A DNA stretch of 64,000 nt, from assembly GCF_002812205.1 (NCBI RefSeq), contig NZ_NPEA01000002.1, positions 62,001 to 126,000 on the forward strand. The letters run 5' to 3'. The DNA is from Leptospira neocaledonica (GTDB lineage: Bacteria; Spirochaetota; Leptospiria; Leptospirales; Leptospiraceae). Below, in pieces: positions 9,141 through 21,933 of this stretch. Position 1 is the stretch's first letter; each line of letters starts with the position of its first letter. A program made the position numbers and the translations under genes. Under the pieces are notes generated by a model. It did no database searches. It was not told the origin of the DNA and worked only from the letters and a program-made list of their open reading frames with translations.

Positions 9141-9323
9141 CAGTCTATTCCTTGCAATATCCAAATAAATCGGCGATATTTTAAACTTACGAACGAATAG
9201 GAACGATTCGGTACATAATTTCATATCAATGAGACATTCTACTTCGCAAAAAATTCGGGAAAGATCTTTCATAGACCGAAAATAAAAGAGAGAGTTCTAA
9301 TAAAACTTCTAAAGAGGAATCCG

Positions 9324-10664
9324 ATGAAAATAACCCGATCTACTTTTCTAAAAGCCGGAATTTTAACCGCCGCAGCTTTATTGGGAAGTCGTAAGGGAAA
9401 TTTATCCGCTCAGAATACAAACTCTGGGAAGAAGGTGATCGTACTTGGCGGAGGACTTTCGGGACTTTATTCGGCATACATATTAGGAAAAACAGGAAGT
9501 AAAGTAACTCTGATAGAAGCCACAGATAGAGTGGGAGGAAGAGTTAAATCAGTACAAGATCCCTCCGGTCACGTTATGGATTTGGGAGCTGAATGGGTTT
9601 CTTCCGATGATAAAACAGTTCGTAGTTTAGTTAGAGAACTTGGATTAAAATTACAAGCTTCTCCCTTAGTTCCTGATCTGTTTTTAGGAACTTATAGAAA
9701 AGCGGGAACTTGGGAGCTTTCTTCCAAATCGCAAGAGATCCTGACTAAGTTAGTATCACAAAATTCTAAATTAGATACAGCTCAGCAACAAGCTTTGGAT
9801 CGTATAAGTTTTTATAATTATTTAATATACCAAGGGGTCAGTCCGGAAGATCTGACTTTACTCGGTCATAAATTATCTCTTCATTATGGGGATAGTATCC
9901 GAGTTTTGTCTGCCGAAAAAGTTTTAAGCGATCTTTCGCAATTTCCTCAAAGAAATAGCAGAATAGAAGGTGGAATGGAAAGTATCGCAAAAACCTTGGT
10001 GATGAATATAGAAAACACCGAGTTCGTTTTTTCGGATCCTGTCTTATCTGTGGAGCAAGATTCTGCAGGAGTCACTGTAACAACTGCTTCCGGAAGAAAG
10101 TTTAGCGGTTCAACTTGTATCTGCACTTTACCTGCGAATCAAATCTCTAACGTGAAATGGAATCCAGGATTGGATAAGGAAAAACTTCTCGCAGCATTAA
10201 GAGTTCGTTATTCTCAGATTTATAAATTGTTTTTGGTTTTGAAAGAATCACCTTGGGAATCTTCTCCTTTTGCAGTTCACTCGGATGCGGCGGCCCAATT
10301 CCTATATGATGCTGGTACCAAGGCTGACACCGGAGATAAGGTATTAGGAGTAATTGCGAATGGTGATAGATTCTCCGTGTTTGATTCAGCAAGTCAGGAC
10401 CAAAAGGTAGAATATATTCGTCTTACATTGGATCGTTTGGGTTTGAAAAAGGATCTGCAGATCCAGAGATTCTATTTTACGGAAGCTAGAAAAGATTACG
10501 TGCCGAACGGGATTGCAGAATTTCCACCTGGGAGTTTTGGGTCGGAGATTATTCTAAGAAAACCTTTCGACCGTATCTTTTTTGCGGGAGAACATACCGG
10601 GGAAATTACCGGAACAGTAGAGGCTGCTTTAAGTTCCGCGATCAAAGCGGTAAATCTGGTTTAA
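9324..10664 (+). CDS. FAD-dependent amine oxidase (flavin-containing), exported
   Basis: 446 residues of the flavin amine oxidase family. The FAD-binding GxGxxG is '[17 protein letters not shown]' (about residues 38-54), followed by '[15 protein letters not shown]' and '[10 protein letters not shown]'. The C-terminal FAD loop is '[19 protein letters not shown]'. The substrate is unknown. The N-terminus '[18 protein letters not shown]' looks like a Tat signal in which the second arginine is Ser, so export by Tat or Sec is open. RBS AGAGGA lies before ATG 9324. It diverges from the riboswitch operon and converges on the SH3 lipoprotein with a 3-nt gap. Confidence 0.85.
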   Translation: MKITRSTFLKAGILTAAALLGSRKGNLSAQNTNSGKKVIVLGGGLSGLYSAYILGKTGSKVTLIEATDRVGGRVKSVQDPSGHVMDLGAEWVSSDDKTVRSLVRELGLKLQASPLVPDLFLGTYRKAGTWELSSKSQEILTKLVSQNSKLDTAQQQALDRISFYNYLIYQGVSPEDLTLLGHKLSLHYGDSIRVLSAEKVLSDLSQFPQRNSRIEGGMESIAKTLVMNIENTEFVFSDPVLSVEQDSAGVTVTTASGRKFSGSTCICTLPANQISNVKWNPGLDKEKLLAALRVRYSQIYKLFLVLKESPWESSPFAVHSDAAAQFLYDAGTKADTGDKVLGVIANGDRFSVFDSASQDQKVEYIRLTLDRLGLKKDLQIQRFYFTEARKDYVPNGIAEFPPGSFGSEIILRKPFDRIFFAGEHTGEITGTVEAALSSAIKAVNLV

Positions 10665-10667
10665 CGA

Positions 10668-11462
10668 TTATTTACTCTCGCAATAATACCCTTGTTCAAA
10701 AAACGTATCGCTACCGTAGTTACAGTAATGTTTTGATCTCAAGACGCAAATTTCCCTGATAATACTTTTAGGCGATCTTCTAACAGCTTTTTCAAGGCCA
10801 GGGGTGAGAAAGCCTTCCGCAAAAGAATCGTATTTTAAGATCATTTGGGAATTTGAAATTGCTAAGCTCCGAAGGTATTCATATTCTATAGGAGGAAGTT
10901 TAGGATCTACTCCTTGCTTCTCACAATCATCTCTTCCTCCGGTAGGATGAAAATCATATCCAATAATCTGTCCTTCTTCAATTTTATAATTTCCGGTAAA
11001 TTCTCCTTCGACGCAACTTCCTCCTTCTTCCGTTCTCTCAATTCTCAATATTATTTTTTCTGAAAATAAACGGACAGTTTGTGATTCGAAGAAGTAACAA
11101 AAATCAGAAGACCTCAGAGTAAGTTTCATTTCTTTTACACCGGCACTAGGGGCTTTCGGATTTAAAAAGGAGCCGAAAACGTATCCCTTTGCTTGTTTGG
11201 AAAAAAACCAAAACGACTTTTTCCCATTGATTTCTTCAATTTGATCAGTTCTTTCGAAGCTTAAATAAGTCCCGTAAGGAAGAGTTCCAACTTTTTTGCT
11301 GGTTGAACTCGGAGCTTCTCTAACATTTAATCGATCTGCAATTACATAATAAGATCCTGAAGAATTTGGACCTAAATACTTTTCAAGGATCGCGCATTTT
11401 TGTAATGTTATAAAGCAAATGACTATAATTAGAACTATCGAAGAAAAAGGATTATTCTTCAT
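10668..11462 (-). CDS. SH3-domain lipoprotein
   Basis: About 265 residues from ATG 11462 ([14 protein letters not shown]...), which starts a signal peptide ending in FITLQKC; the open frame extends upstream but the extension has no signal logic. Residues about 35-95 form a bacterial SH3 domain: '[28 protein letters not shown]' is a typical opening, and 'GYVFGSFL' a typical close. The C-terminal 170 residues carry eight cysteines and match nothing I know. Bacterial SH3 domains usually bind peptidoglycan peptides, so a cell-wall contact is a reasonable guess. The gene sits between the amine oxidase and the topoisomerase operon. Confidence 0.75.
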   Translation of the reverse strand: MKNNPFSSIVLIIVICFITLQKCAILEKYLGPNSSGSYYVIADRLNVREAPSSTSKKVGTLPYGTYLSFERTDQIEEINGKKSFWFFSKQAKGYVFGSFLNPKAPSAGVKEMKLTLRSSDFCYFFESQTVRLFSEKIILRIERTEEGGSCVEGEFTGNYKIEEGQIIGYDFHPTGGRDDCEKQGVDPKLPPIEYEYLRSLAISNSQMILKYDSFAEGFLTPGLEKAVRRSPKSIIREICVLRSKHYCNYGSDTFFEQGYYCESK

Positions 11463-11502
11463 AAGGAATATTCCGTTGGAAAATAACCTTAACCCTTTAA
11501 AA

Positions 11503-11549
11503 CGGAAAAACCCGAATATCATTCTATCTCTAAAATAATATCCGGGTTT
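11503..11549 (-). terminator. terminator of the topoisomerase operon
   Basis: Inverted repeat AAACCCGAATAT (11508-11519) / ATATCCGGGTTT (11538-11549) with one mismatch, followed on the minus strand by TTTTTCCGTTTT. It lies 27 nt past the topoisomerase B-subunit stop. The plus side also ends in TTTT, so it may act in both directions. Confidence 0.65.
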
Positions 11550-11575
11550 TCTACAGAAAAGAAAATTATTATGTA

Positions 11576-13716
<2,141 letters not shown>

Positions 13717-13732
<16 letters not shown>

Positions 13733-15102
13733 TTATCCTTCAGCTCGGCTAATTCACCGATCATGAATTCTGTTAATTTTTTATCTTCTTTCACAAGCCC
13801 TTGGTATCTGGATAGGGCGGTTTTTGCCTCTACGATGGCTTCTTCACATTTGCGGACTTCATCCAAAGTCATTCTATAGATTGGAATGGAGGCCAACCAT
13901 TCGTAGTATTTGAATTTTGCTTTTTGAAGTTTATCTTCGAAATCCTTTTTGGATTTGATCCCGATCACTTTTTCGTTCCATTTTTCTTTGATGAAACGGA
14001 TCAACTCGGAGTTTCTTTCGATCTTCTCTTCTTCCAAACCTGCCAAACGTTTGAATCTGCGGATCAAGTGAGTCTTTCTAAAATCGCAGAAACGTTTGAT
14101 GATTTCTTCCGGTCCGAAGTTTTTCAGGCGACCGTCGTAAGTAATTACGTTATTCGCTAGAGTTTGGGTATCTTCTTTGGAGAATAATGCCGAAATTTCC
14201 TTGGCAGTCGGCTTCTCTCCCTTTTTATAATTCAACTCTATCCGGAAAGTTTGGCTGGAATGATCCACGTAGTCTTTCAACCAGCCTTCTTTTTTTTCTA
14301 AGATATCATCCAGAAGATTGATCACCTTCTCTCTATTCCAATTCATTGGAGAATCGGTAAGATATAAAGTATCTCCTTCCCAAGTGAATGCGAAGGTGGT
14401 AGTCATGGTAGTGTTACCGGCTTCGGTCTTCGCCATTTTCACTTCACCTTTATAATCTTTGTACCAAGGTTTTAAAGGCAGAGGCTTTTTGGTTTTGAGA
14501 TAATTAACTTGTGAGTTGATAATTGCGGAAAGTTTGTGTCCCGGAATAAAACAACGGAAACCGGTTGCGATTCCCATAATATTATTTAGAAGAACTATTG
14601 GAACTTTTCCTACGAAGTGAATCGGCTCGTCTTCGGTCTCATCGTAATTCTTAACGTAATCTATATCCGGTAAACTTTCGAAAAATCCTAGATCTTTTAC
14701 GAAATCGGAAAGTTTGACCTCGGTGTATCGGGGGGAAGCGATTGCACTCGGATCCAAAACGTCTCCGAAAGTACCTTCTCCCGAAACTAATGGATGATTA
14801 TTTGCGAACGTAAAGTCCTGAGCCATCTGAGAAAGAGCATCTTGGATGGATCTATCTCCGTGTGGGTGATATCCCATCGCAAGTCCCGCTACTTTTACAG
14901 TCTTAGTGTAACGGTTACGTGCGTCAGAATTCCACATTGCCCAAAGAATTCTTCTCTGGACCGGCTTTAAACCGTCGATTTCGTGAGGAATTGCCCGAGA
15001 ATCGCAGACATATCGAGAATATTTTCTCTGATCGTCGTTAACTTGGTCCTCAAACGGTATTTTAGGGAAGTTTTCTTTACCTGATTTATTGGAATCTTTC
15101 AT
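13717..15102 (-). CDS. type IIA topoisomerase, breakage-reunion (A) subunit, short
   Basis: 461 residues, about half the length of GyrA or ParC and near T4 gp52 (about 440). '[22 protein letters not shown]' and '[14 protein letters not shown]' form the winged-helix DNA-binding region. '[25 protein letters not shown]' holds the catalytic tyrosine in PRYT. The C-terminal beta-pinwheel that lets gyrase wrap DNA is absent. Coiled-coil residues follow at about 340-455. It is the first gene of a two-gene operon, with the ATPase subunit overlapping its 3' end. Function as a gyrase is unlikely without the pinwheel; decatenation or relaxation is the likelier job. The short A subunit is a property of the sequence, not a truncation, since the frame ends cleanly. 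Confidence 0.85.
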
Positions 15103-15329
15103 AGGACTTTTATAGCCAAAGGATTTTAGGACGGTTTTACTGTCAACCTTTTAACGTACTACCTGAATTCGTACATACTTTTTAGGAAGAAATCGACTCA
15201 AGTTGCAGTAATTCTTACTTTCTCGTTGGGAAACACCGATAAGGAAAGAAAATTTCCCGGTTTTTCCTTGAAGATTCGGACGAAAACGGAAAGTTTTTCA
15301 AGAAATCCTCTTTTTCCGGCTGTATTCTT

Positions 15330-16277
15330 TTGGAACCGAAGTCTCGATCTTACCTCAGAGCAATATTCACTTCACTAGGCCTGACCTATTTATTTTTTCT
15401 AATGTCCTGTTCTCTTTTGACGCAATGGACGGAAGAAAAACCTTTAGTTTCTGATCTTCCCAGTATTCGGATCTATTCTAATATTAGTTCGATCTCTGCA
15501 AGTTCTGAATCTTTTCGAAACCAACCTGGCCATCTCAGATATTTAATATTACTGACCCAAGCTTCTAAGGAAAAAATTTGGACAGGAGAAGTTGATTTCT
15601 GGGAAACAAAAGAAGATTTTCACGCTTCCCTGCCTAAAGGGATCGTTTTTCCTAAATTAAGTTTTAAGGCATCTATATTTTCCGGTTCTGCCAGATTAGA
15701 AGACGGAGAATCTTCTAATCCTAAACAAGTTTCCTTTCATCCTCAAGGTGTTCTATCTTGGAATTGGGAAGGAGAAAATTTCAGATCCGGGATACAAACT
15801 TCTTCTAAACAACTGAATGTTTCCGATTGGGGGATTTTATATAATTTTTCCCAATCAGGAATTGTATGGGTCGCCAAAGAATATAGAAGTTTAGGTAAGA
15901 ATGTCGAACTGAACTGGGAGAATGTTCGCAATAGCCGGACTACTTTGACTACTGATTATACGAGTCCAAGTGGCAGGAGTTTTCCATACGCGGACTACGA
16001 TTATAAGAACCAGATATTCCAATACGTAAATTTGGTAGAAGGTAGACTTCCAGTTTGGACTTTCAGAGAAGAAGGTGAATTACGCTTAGCCTGGGGAATT
16101 CTTCCCGAAGATCTATTATCTTCGAAGAATGTAGCCCAATGGAAACAAAAAAGAAAAGAAGAATTAGTCTCTATGCATTTTTATGATGCTACGAATAATA
16201 TTCCGTTTACTGCCTCGGCCGATTTGAAGAACTATCCAATCATCCTCTTAAAAGATTACGACAATGCCAGAAAATAA
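15330..16277 (+). CDS. lipoprotein of unknown function
   Basis: About 315 residues from a TTG start. Nothing upstream in frame is better, and the next ATG (15402) falls at the lipobox, so TTG 15330 is preferred despite a poor RBS. The signal peptide [13 protein letters not shown]...LFFLMSC has lipidated Cys27. The mature part is rich in Trp, Tyr and Ser ('SWNWEGENF', '[22 protein letters not shown]') and looks beta-structured; I do not recognise the family. It overlaps gltX by 14 nt, so the two are co-transcribed and probably coupled. Confidence 0.65.
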   Translation: MEPKSRSYLRAIFTSLGLTYLFFLMSCSLLTQWTEEKPLVSDLPSIRIYSNISSISASSESFRNQPGHLRYLILLTQASKEKIWTGEVDFWETKEDFHASLPKGIVFPKLSFKASIFSGSARLEDGESSNPKQVSFHPQGVLSWNWEGENFRSGIQTSSKQLNVSDWGILYNFSQSGIVWVAKEYRSLGKNVELNWENVRNSRTTLTTDYTSPSGRSFPYADYDYKNQIFQYVNLVEGRLPVWTFREEGELRLAWGILPEDLLSSKNVAQWKQKRKEELVSMHFYDATNNIPFTASADLKNYPIILLKDYDNARK

Positions 16278-17826
16278 GGAAGTTAGAACCAGGTTCGCAC
16301 CGTCACCTACCGGGTTCCTTCATGTGGGCGGAGCTAGAACCGCCTTATTCAATTATCTATACGCCAAAGCCCAAGGCGGAAAATTTTTATTAAGGGTAGA
16401 AGATACGGATCAAGCCAGATCCACCGAAGAATCTTTTAAAACCATCCTTGAATCCCTAAAATGGTTGGGGATTGAATGGGACGAAGGTCCTCATGTAGGG
16501 GGCCCTTACGGTCCTTATGTACAATCCGAAAGAATCTCTATCTATAAAGAATATACTGAAAAGTTGATCTCCGAGGGAAAAGCCTACCGCTGTTTCTGTA
16601 CCCAAGAAGAATTAGAGGCAAAGAAAAAACAAGCAGAGGCAATGGGAGTTCCATACGTTTACGATGGACTTCATGCCAATATGAGCGAAGCAGAAGTTCA
16701 GGAAAAATTGAAAGCAGGAACTCCTTATTCTGTTCGTTTCAAAACTCCTTCTAAAACTCTGATCTTCGACGATATTATTCAAGGAAAAGTGAAGTTCGAA
16801 ACAAAACTGATCGGGGACTTCATTATCGTAAAATCCGACGGTTTCCCTTCTTATAACTACGCTGTGGTTGTGGATGACGGGCTCATGAAAATTTCTCATG
16901 TGATCCGTGGAGTGGGTCACCTTTCTAATACACCTCGCCAGATCCTTATTTATGAAGCTCTAGGTTTTCCAGTTCCTGAGTTTGCTCACGCTTCCGAAAT
17001 CGTCGGAATGGACGGTAAAAAATTGTCCAAACGTGCAGGAGCTACTTCTATATTAGCATTCCGTGATTTAGGTTATCTTCCTGAGACATTCTTGAATTAT
17101 ATGGCTCTGTTAGGTTGGACTTCTCCCGATGGCCAGGAATATCTACCTGGAGACATTCTTCCTAAAACCTTCGACGTGCATCGTTGTTCCAAGTCACCTT
17201 CTACTTTTGACGTATTCAGAAAACCGAAGGGTGGAGATGAGGAGGTTGCGACTAACTTCTCTAGCCTGGATCAGATTGCAGACGCGATGAACCCCAAGTC
17301 CAAATTGAATTGGCTTTCTAACAAATATATCAGAGAACTTCCGATCCAAAAAGTGGCGGAGAGTCTGGTTCCATTCTTAGAAAACAGAACGGATATTCCT
17401 GCGGAATATAGAGACCCTAAAAACAAAGAATTACATTCTCTAGTCGATAGCGTTAGAGTGTATCTGGACAATTTGCGCCAAGCTCCTGATTATATTGCAG
17501 AATTTTTTGTATCCGACCTAAAAGTCGAGGATGGAGAAGCGAAAGAAATTCTTTCCCAAGAATTTTCTCCGAATATTGTCTCAACATTTTACGAATTATT
17601 AAAAAAGTCGGACCCTAAAACCGATGAGGATTATAAGGCTTTGATGACCCAAGTGGGGGAACAGACCGGGCAAAAGGGAAAAACTCTCTTTATGCCGATC
17701 CGGGTCTCTGCTACAGGAAAAGCTCATGGACTCGAGTTACCTATTCTATTCCCCCTCTTAGGGAAGGAAAAGCTACTCAAACGAATAGAGAAAATCTCGG
17801 TACAGGTAGGAATTTCCTTACCTTAG
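16264..17826 (+). CDS. gltX: glutamyl-tRNA synthetase
   Basis: 520 residues. Class I aminoacyl-tRNA synthetase that charges tRNA-Glu. The HIGH-type motif is within '[22 protein letters not shown]', then '[11 protein letters not shown]'. The KMSKS equivalent is '[15 protein letters not shown]', and the anticodon-binding domain fills the C-terminal third. ATG 16264 lies inside the 3' end of the preceding lipoprotein gene (14-nt overlap). A strong terminator follows 10 nt after the stop. Whether it also charges tRNA-Gln for later amidation cannot be told from here. Confidence 0.96.
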   Translation: MPENKEVRTRFAPSPTGFLHVGGARTALFNYLYAKAQGGKFLLRVEDTDQARSTEESFKTILESLKWLGIEWDEGPHVGGPYGPYVQSERISIYKEYTEKLISEGKAYRCFCTQEELEAKKKQAEAMGVPYVYDGLHANMSEAEVQEKLKAGTPYSVRFKTPSKTLIFDDIIQGKVKFETKLIGDFIIVKSDGFPSYNYAVVVDDGLMKISHVIRGVGHLSNTPRQILIYEALGFPVPEFAHASEIVGMDGKKLSKRAGATSILAFRDLGYLPETFLNYMALLGWTSPDGQEYLPGDILPKTFDVHRCSKSPSTFDVFRKPKGGDEEVATNFSSLDQIADAMNPKSKLNWLSNKYIRELPIQKVAESLVPFLENRTDIPAEYRDPKNKELHSLVDSVRVYLDNLRQAPDYIAEFFVSDLKVEDGEAKEILSQEFSPNIVSTFYELLKKSDPKTDEDYKALMTQVGEQTGQKGKTLFMPIRVSATGKAHGLELPILFPLLGKEKLLKRIEKISVQVGISLP

Positions 17827-17835
17827 GATTTTTTC

Positions 17836-17865
17836 GGGGGTTTTTTGTTGCAAAACCCCCCTTTC
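17836..17865 (+). terminator. rho-independent terminator after gltX
   Basis: Perfect 9-bp stem GGGGGTTTT (17836-17844) / AAAACCCCC (17852-17860), 7-nt loop, short CTTT tail. It starts 10 nt past the gltX stop. Confidence 0.8.
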
Positions 17866-17904
17866 GGTCTGTATTAATATACTAGGGGACTTCTCAGACA
17901 AGAA

Positions 17905-18486
17905 ATGAGGGATACGGCCGATTCACTTTTGGTTAAACATCATTCGGGTTCGTACGTTATGTTCCTGCCTCCTGATTTAGCCAGCATTCGGGAGTTCAGA
18001 AGAGCTCTTCGCCAATCTTTAGAAGAGAATACATTCATCTCCAAAGATATCCAGCAGATCGAGTTAGCTGCGGATGAGGCTCTCACCAATTCTATTTCCG
18101 CAAATTATAATTCCAGTTCCGAAGAAACTATCATCTGCAGATGGATCGTCGATAATTCCAAATTCACTTTATGGATCGTGGATTACGGTGCCGGTCTGAA
18201 AAAAGAAAAGATAGAAGAGCAGGTGACAGAAGCCAAACCTTCTTCCCTCCAAGAATTTTTAAAAAAAGTAAAAACCTACCAAGAAGGTAAATGTGAGGTA
18301 CTTCCGAATAGAGGAAAGCTTACCCAACATAGAAACCTGGGCAAAGGTTTACTCATCATGCAATCCTTAATGGACTCGGTAAAGATCATGTATCATTGTA
18401 AAGAAGGAAGAATTTCCTCGGACCCTACTGATTCCAGTATCAGAGGGTCCATTATCGAGTTAGCATTCGATTCTAAAAAACACTGA
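17905..18486 (+). CDS. HATPase_c domain protein, anti-sigma/serine-kinase-like
   Basis: 193 residues of the GHKL fold as in RsbW/SpoIIAB-type anti-sigma kinases. 'IELAADEALTNSISANY' is the N-box with its conserved Glu and Asn, 'LWIVDYGAGL' is the G1 box, and 'NLGKGLLIMQSLMDSV' the G2 region. There is no dimerisation or phospho-acceptor domain. The family phosphorylates anti-anti-sigma proteins, but no such partner or sigma gene lies next to it; the ECF sigma gene 5 kb away is on the other strand. ATG 17905 has only a weak RBS. It lies 2 nt upstream of the DUF455 gene, so the two form a likely operon. Confidence 0.8.
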   Translation: MRDTADSLLVKHHSGSYVMFLPPDLASIREFRRALRQSLEENTFISKDIQQIELAADEALTNSISANYNSSSEETIICRWIVDNSKFTLWIVDYGAGLKKEKIEEQVTEAKPSSLQEFLKKVKTYQEGKCEVLPNRGKLTQHRNLGKGLLIMQSLMDSVKIMYHCKEGRISSDPTDSSIRGSIIELAFDSKKH

Positions 18487-18488
18487 CC

Positions 18489-19328
18489 TTGACTTTAAAC
18501 GAATACGCGCAATTTCTCTTAAGTTCTCCTAATCTAAAAGATAAGTTATATTCTCCGGAAAAAATGCCGGAAGATATTATTTGGCCGGATTTTGTTCCTA
18601 AAGACAGACCGGAAAGATCTTCTAAAATATCTTTCTCAGATAAAAAATCAAAAATGCCCCGAGTGGAACATTTGAATTCCGAGGAGAATCGAATACTTTC
18701 TCTCCATCATTTTGCAAATCATGAGTTGATGGCAGTGGAGATATTTGCGTGGGCTATATTGAAATTTCAGAATGCTCCTTCTTCTGTTCGTAAAAGTTTG
18801 TACAAGACGATTCTGGAAGAACAGAAACATCTCAAACTTTATTTGGACTCTATCCGAGAATGGGGAATGGATTTGGGAGATCGTCCGCTCAATTATATTT
18901 TCTGGAAACAAATCCCTAATATGCAGACGTTGCAGAAATTTTTTGCGATCATGGCTCTTTCTTTCGAAGGTGCCAATTTGGATTTTTCTATGATCTACCA
19001 AAAGGCATTCGAAAAATTTGGAGACCAAAAACGAGCGGATATTATGCAGATCGTTCAAGATGATGAGATCCGCCATGTAAAAAGAGGAGCAAAGGTAGTA
19101 TTCTCAGACGGCGTTTTACAAGGCCAACAATGGGAGAAGTACCTGGAATATTTGACTCATCCATTCACTCCCAGAAGAGCAAAGGGATTTTTATATTTCC
19201 CGGAGCTTAGGACCAAGGCTGGATTATCAATCGAATTTGCAGAGGCTTTAGGAGCTTATACGGACGAATACGATGGTACTACAAATGCTAGGATCGTAAA
19301 AAATGTGTTCGGTATGGGGACTACTTAG
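18489..19328 (+). CDS. DUF455 ferritin-like protein
   Basis: About 279 residues from TTG 18489, two bases after the upstream stop. The DUF455 core has ferritin-like helices with metal-ligand candidates: 'FANHELMAVEIFAWAILKF' (Glu and His), 'LEEQKHLKLY' (ExxH), 'FEGANLDFSMIY' and 'DDEIRHVKRG' (ExxH). This ExxH arrangement suggests a di-iron or similar carboxylate-bridged centre, but the family's substrate is unknown to me. Position suggests coupling with the HATPase protein. Family assignment is fairly sure; the function is not. Confidence 0.75.
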   Translation: MTLNEYAQFLLSSPNLKDKLYSPEKMPEDIIWPDFVPKDRPERSSKISFSDKKSKMPRVEHLNSEENRILSLHHFANHELMAVEIFAWAILKFQNAPSSVRKSLYKTILEEQKHLKLYLDSIREWGMDLGDRPLNYIFWKQIPNMQTLQKFFAIMALSFEGANLDFSMIYQKAFEKFGDQKRADIMQIVQDDEIRHVKRGAKVVFSDGVLQGQQWEKYLEYLTHPFTPRRAKGFLYFPELRTKAGLSIEFAEALGAYTDEYDGTTNARIVKNVFGMGTT

Positions 19329-19384
19329 GGCCTAGGAAATCGATAGACATCTGCTTTTCTCGGAAAGAAGCTGTAGTACAGAAT

Positions 19385-20527
19385 ATGTTTCGTTTTGTTT
19401 CTTTTGTCAGGATATTGATCCTTTTTTCAGTATTCATTCTTCTCATCGCTTGTAATTCAAAAACACCGTCCGATTCCAAAATTATCTCCTTAACCATTCC
19501 TGAGGCTGAAGAAAAAAGCCCTGACGTGGTTCTCAAAAAGCTTGGAAACTTGGATGAGGATCCCGACCTGGAAACTTTCGCTTTAGTCCGAAATGGGACC
19601 GAGGAAATACTCGCAGTTTTTAAAAAACAAAACGGAGAATGGACTCTCAAATCCAAGATAGGTTTTAATCTTCTTAATATTGGACCTTTTGTTCACGATT
19701 CTAAGTCTTCGTCTTGGAAAGTCGGAGAAGATGAGAATACAAAAGAGTCCGGCTATGTAGTTAAAAGAATTCTAATGGAAGAACTTCCTGGGGATTCTTT
19801 CAATTCTCTCTTTTTAGAAGTTTTAAGTGAAGAACCTCCTTTAGGTCTTTTTTCAGTTCCATATGTGATCCGTAAGGGGGAGAAAATTTTAGACGGACTT
19901 GCTTCTTTAAAAGATCACCAGTTTTTGGCAAAATCAAAACGGATCGATTTCTCTTATAATAAAGAAGAAAAGAACCTCACCATTTTTCCGAATAATAGAA
20001 CTTACGCACAAAATTTTAACTTCAATGGATGGGAATTGGTACCTGACGTTTCGAATGTGGCTGCTCCAGGTTTATTAAGTATAGAAGCTCCTTCCGAATG
20101 GAAAAAGGGCACCGCCTCCGAAGTGGTAATTTGGTTTAAGAACAGAGGATCATATTCAGGTACTACATATATCACTCTTTCATTTCCCCAAGGCGGAAAG
20201 GTAGAGGTGGATTCCGGTAAAGAAGGGTTGAAATATTATTCTCCAGGATCTTCTGTATATTCTTTCGAAAAAAAATATATAAACTCCAAGGTTCCTCTAT
20301 TAGAAATTACGAAAGAAGGTTGGGCGAGAAATCATAAATACGGAGTTCGTTTCAAATATACTCCGGAAGTGGACGGTATTCCAAATCTACTAGTGCGTTC
20401 CAGTTCCAAATCTTATAGAGAGACGATCAATCTTCCTACGGATTTTAGTTCCGTAAAAACCGAAGTGGACCAACAAGGTTTCAAAAGTTATCCTCTACCT
20501 TTGGTTTCAAGAGGAAAGTCCAAATAA
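19385..20527 (+). CDS. lipoprotein of unknown function
   Basis: 380 residues with a signal peptide and lipobox LLIAC (Cys24 or so). The mature part starts 'NSKTPSDSKIISLTIPEAEEKSPD'. It contains 'GNLDEDPDLETFALVRNG', which looks like an integrin/VCBS-type calcium or repeat motif at low similarity, and a later beta-rich part ('EVVIWFKNRGSYSGTTYITLSFP') that resembles an Ig-like fold. It heads a run of four genes (19385-22395) that ends in a MotB-like protein and another lipoprotein, so the set may form one envelope complex. No family recognised. Confidence 0.7.
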   Translation: MFRFVSFVRILILFSVFILLIACNSKTPSDSKIISLTIPEAEEKSPDVVLKKLGNLDEDPDLETFALVRNGTEEILAVFKKQNGEWTLKSKIGFNLLNIGPFVHDSKSSSWKVGEDENTKESGYVVKRILMEELPGDSFNSLFLEVLSEEPPLGLFSVPYVIRKGEKILDGLASLKDHQFLAKSKRIDFSYNKEEKNLTIFPNNRTYAQNFNFNGWELVPDVSNVAAPGLLSIEAPSEWKKGTASEVVIWFKNRGSYSGTTYITLSFPQGGKVEVDSGKEGLKYYSPGSSVYSFEKKYINSKVPLLEITKEGWARNHKYGVRFKYTPEVDGIPNLLVRSSSKSYRETINLPTDFSSVKTEVDQQGFKSYPLPLVSRGKSK

Positions 20528-20542
20528 TAACCGGATAATATC

Positions 20543-21205
20543 GTGAGTAGTTTCGAAGAACATAAACTTAAACATGCCAAAGTAGAGATCGTTCGGGCTC
20601 AAGTGGAAAGATTCCGTAAATTTTATGCGGATTATTTTCATTTAGAAGAAACCATCTCTATGGTGGAATATTTTTTCGAAACCATTTACAATCTGGATGG
20701 TAAAGAAGCTTGGATGCATCTCGCTTTGGACACATACCAAAAAGTAAAAGGTATGATGAAGGAAACCACCAGAGCGAATCTAGAAACTCTAATAGAGTTA
20801 AACAATCTTACGGATCATCTAGATTCTGAAATGGCACAATTGCTTATTCAAAGAGATTGGGACGGCAAAAAGCTTACCAGAGAAGAATACGATGATCTGT
20901 ATAAATCATATGGTCATAAAAAAGAAAGAGAAAAGCAGTTAGAGATCGTTCTTCATAATCTTAGGACATTTTATGAATTAGCGCATAAACCTATCTCAGC
21001 GTATCTGATCCGACCTGCCAGGTTTATGGCATCTTTGTTAGGAGTTTCTCTCTTATTCGATTCGGTAGAGAAGGCATACAACGCAGTTTTACCAGTATCC
21101 CCCGAAATTTTTGTTTCTTTTATCGAGCAAGTGGAGAGAAGAGAGTCGGAATATCTAGAGTCTGCTTTCTTAAACGGAAAGCAACCTAAGGAGCCGCCTG
21201 CTTGA
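20543..21205 (+). CDS. conserved protein of unknown function
   Basis: 220 residues from GTG 20543. It is predicted mainly helical and soluble, with no signal peptide. Repeated acidic/aromatic pattern 'FRKFYADYFHLEETISMVEYFFETIY' opens it, and 'RPARFMASLLGVSLLFDSVEKAY' near the end is the most hydrophobic part. I do not recognise it. The gene overlaps the MotB-like gene by 4 nt (TTGA), so the two are translationally coupled and their products probably work together. Confidence 0.7.
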   Translation: MSSFEEHKLKHAKVEIVRAQVERFRKFYADYFHLEETISMVEYFFETIYNLDGKEAWMHLALDTYQKVKGMMKETTRANLETLIELNNLTDHLDSEMAQLLIQRDWDGKKLTREEYDDLYKSYGHKKEREKQLEIVLHNLRTFYELAHKPISAYLIRPARFMASLLGVSLLFDSVEKAYNAVLPVSPEIFVSFIEQVERRESEYLESAFLNGKQPKEPPA

Positions 21206-21930
21206 ACGGAAGATCACGTTTTTCCAGATACAGAAAGCCTGTCGAGGCCGGAGATGAAAACCGGGACAGATGGCTTTTGACGTATGCGGATATGATCACC
21301 CTTCTTCTTGGATTATTTATCATTTTATATTCTATTTCTCAAGTAGATCAAAACAAATTGAAACAAGTTGCCGACTTGGTTCGAGGTGGATTCGGTTTAG
21401 GAGAATCCTTTTTTGAAGGTTCTAATATCACATTAGAAGAGGATCCTTTATTACAGCCAAGGACCCAAATGTATCGCTTCTGGGAAAGGATCTCTTACGC
21501 ATTAAAGAAGCTGAAAGAGAAAACTAAATTATTCATCGGTATCAACGAAACAGAAGAGATCCGGATCCAAGTATTCGCTCCATCCTTGGGCGAAGGTGAA
21601 TTTCATCCTGATGAGGATACAGACTTCACATTTAAAAAAGTAGCAGAAGTTGCACAAGGAATGGATGTGGATATCACTTTAAGAGTCCAAGTCCCTTATG
21701 CGGAACAAGCAGGTCAAGGTTTCAGAAATACTTGGGAATACAATGCACATCGTGCAAGTTTGATCGCAGAAACCTTAGCGGAAAAATATGGTATCTCCAG
21801 AGAAAGACTTTCAGTCCAAGCATATCATGGATTTAGAAAGTTAGGGCCGGAAGAAGGTCCTAGCCCGGAAGTAAAAGCTTCCCAAGAAAGAATAGAAATC
21901 ATCATTCGTAAACGAGGTAAGGAAGAATAA
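21202..21930 (+). CDS. MotB/OmpA-like membrane-anchored protein
   Basis: 242 residues from TTG 21202, preceded by AAGGAG. The N-terminal 'RWLLTYADMITLLLGLFIILYSISQVD' is a MotB-type anchor, with Asp in 'YADM' at the place of the ion-path aspartate. The C-terminal part (about 130-240) is OmpA/MotB-like ('NAHRASLIAETLAEKYGISRERLSVQAYHG'), expected to grip peptidoglycan. MotB normally pairs with MotA to form a stator, but no MotA-like gene is present here. It may instead anchor an envelope complex with its neighbours. Confidence 0.82.
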   Translation: MNGRSRFSRYRKPVEAGDENRDRWLLTYADMITLLLGLFIILYSISQVDQNKLKQVADLVRGGFGLGESFFEGSNITLEEDPLLQPRTQMYRFWERISYALKKLKEKTKLFIGINETEEIRIQVFAPSLGEGEFHPDEDTDFTFKKVAEVAQGMDVDITLRVQVPYAEQAGQGFRNTWEYNAHRASLIAETLAEKYGISRERLSVQAYHGFRKLGPEEGPSPEVKASQERIEIIIRKRGKEE

Positions 21931-21933
21931 GGA

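Noticed and set aside
8763..9272. Minus-strand open frame crossing the riboswitch and leader
   Set aside because: Its sequence is the aptamer and hairpins read as codons; the conserved RNA core explains it, and no RBS or family match supports it.
15102..15330. Sigma-70 promoter for the topoisomerase operon using the TTGACA at about 15138
   Set aside because: A TTGACA is present on the minus strand but no -10 element lies at 16-18 nt, so I did not annotate it.
18648..19076. 142-codon minus-strand frame inside the DUF455 gene
   Set aside because: Antisense shadow of a better supported frame; composition Ile/Arg/His-rich with no motif.
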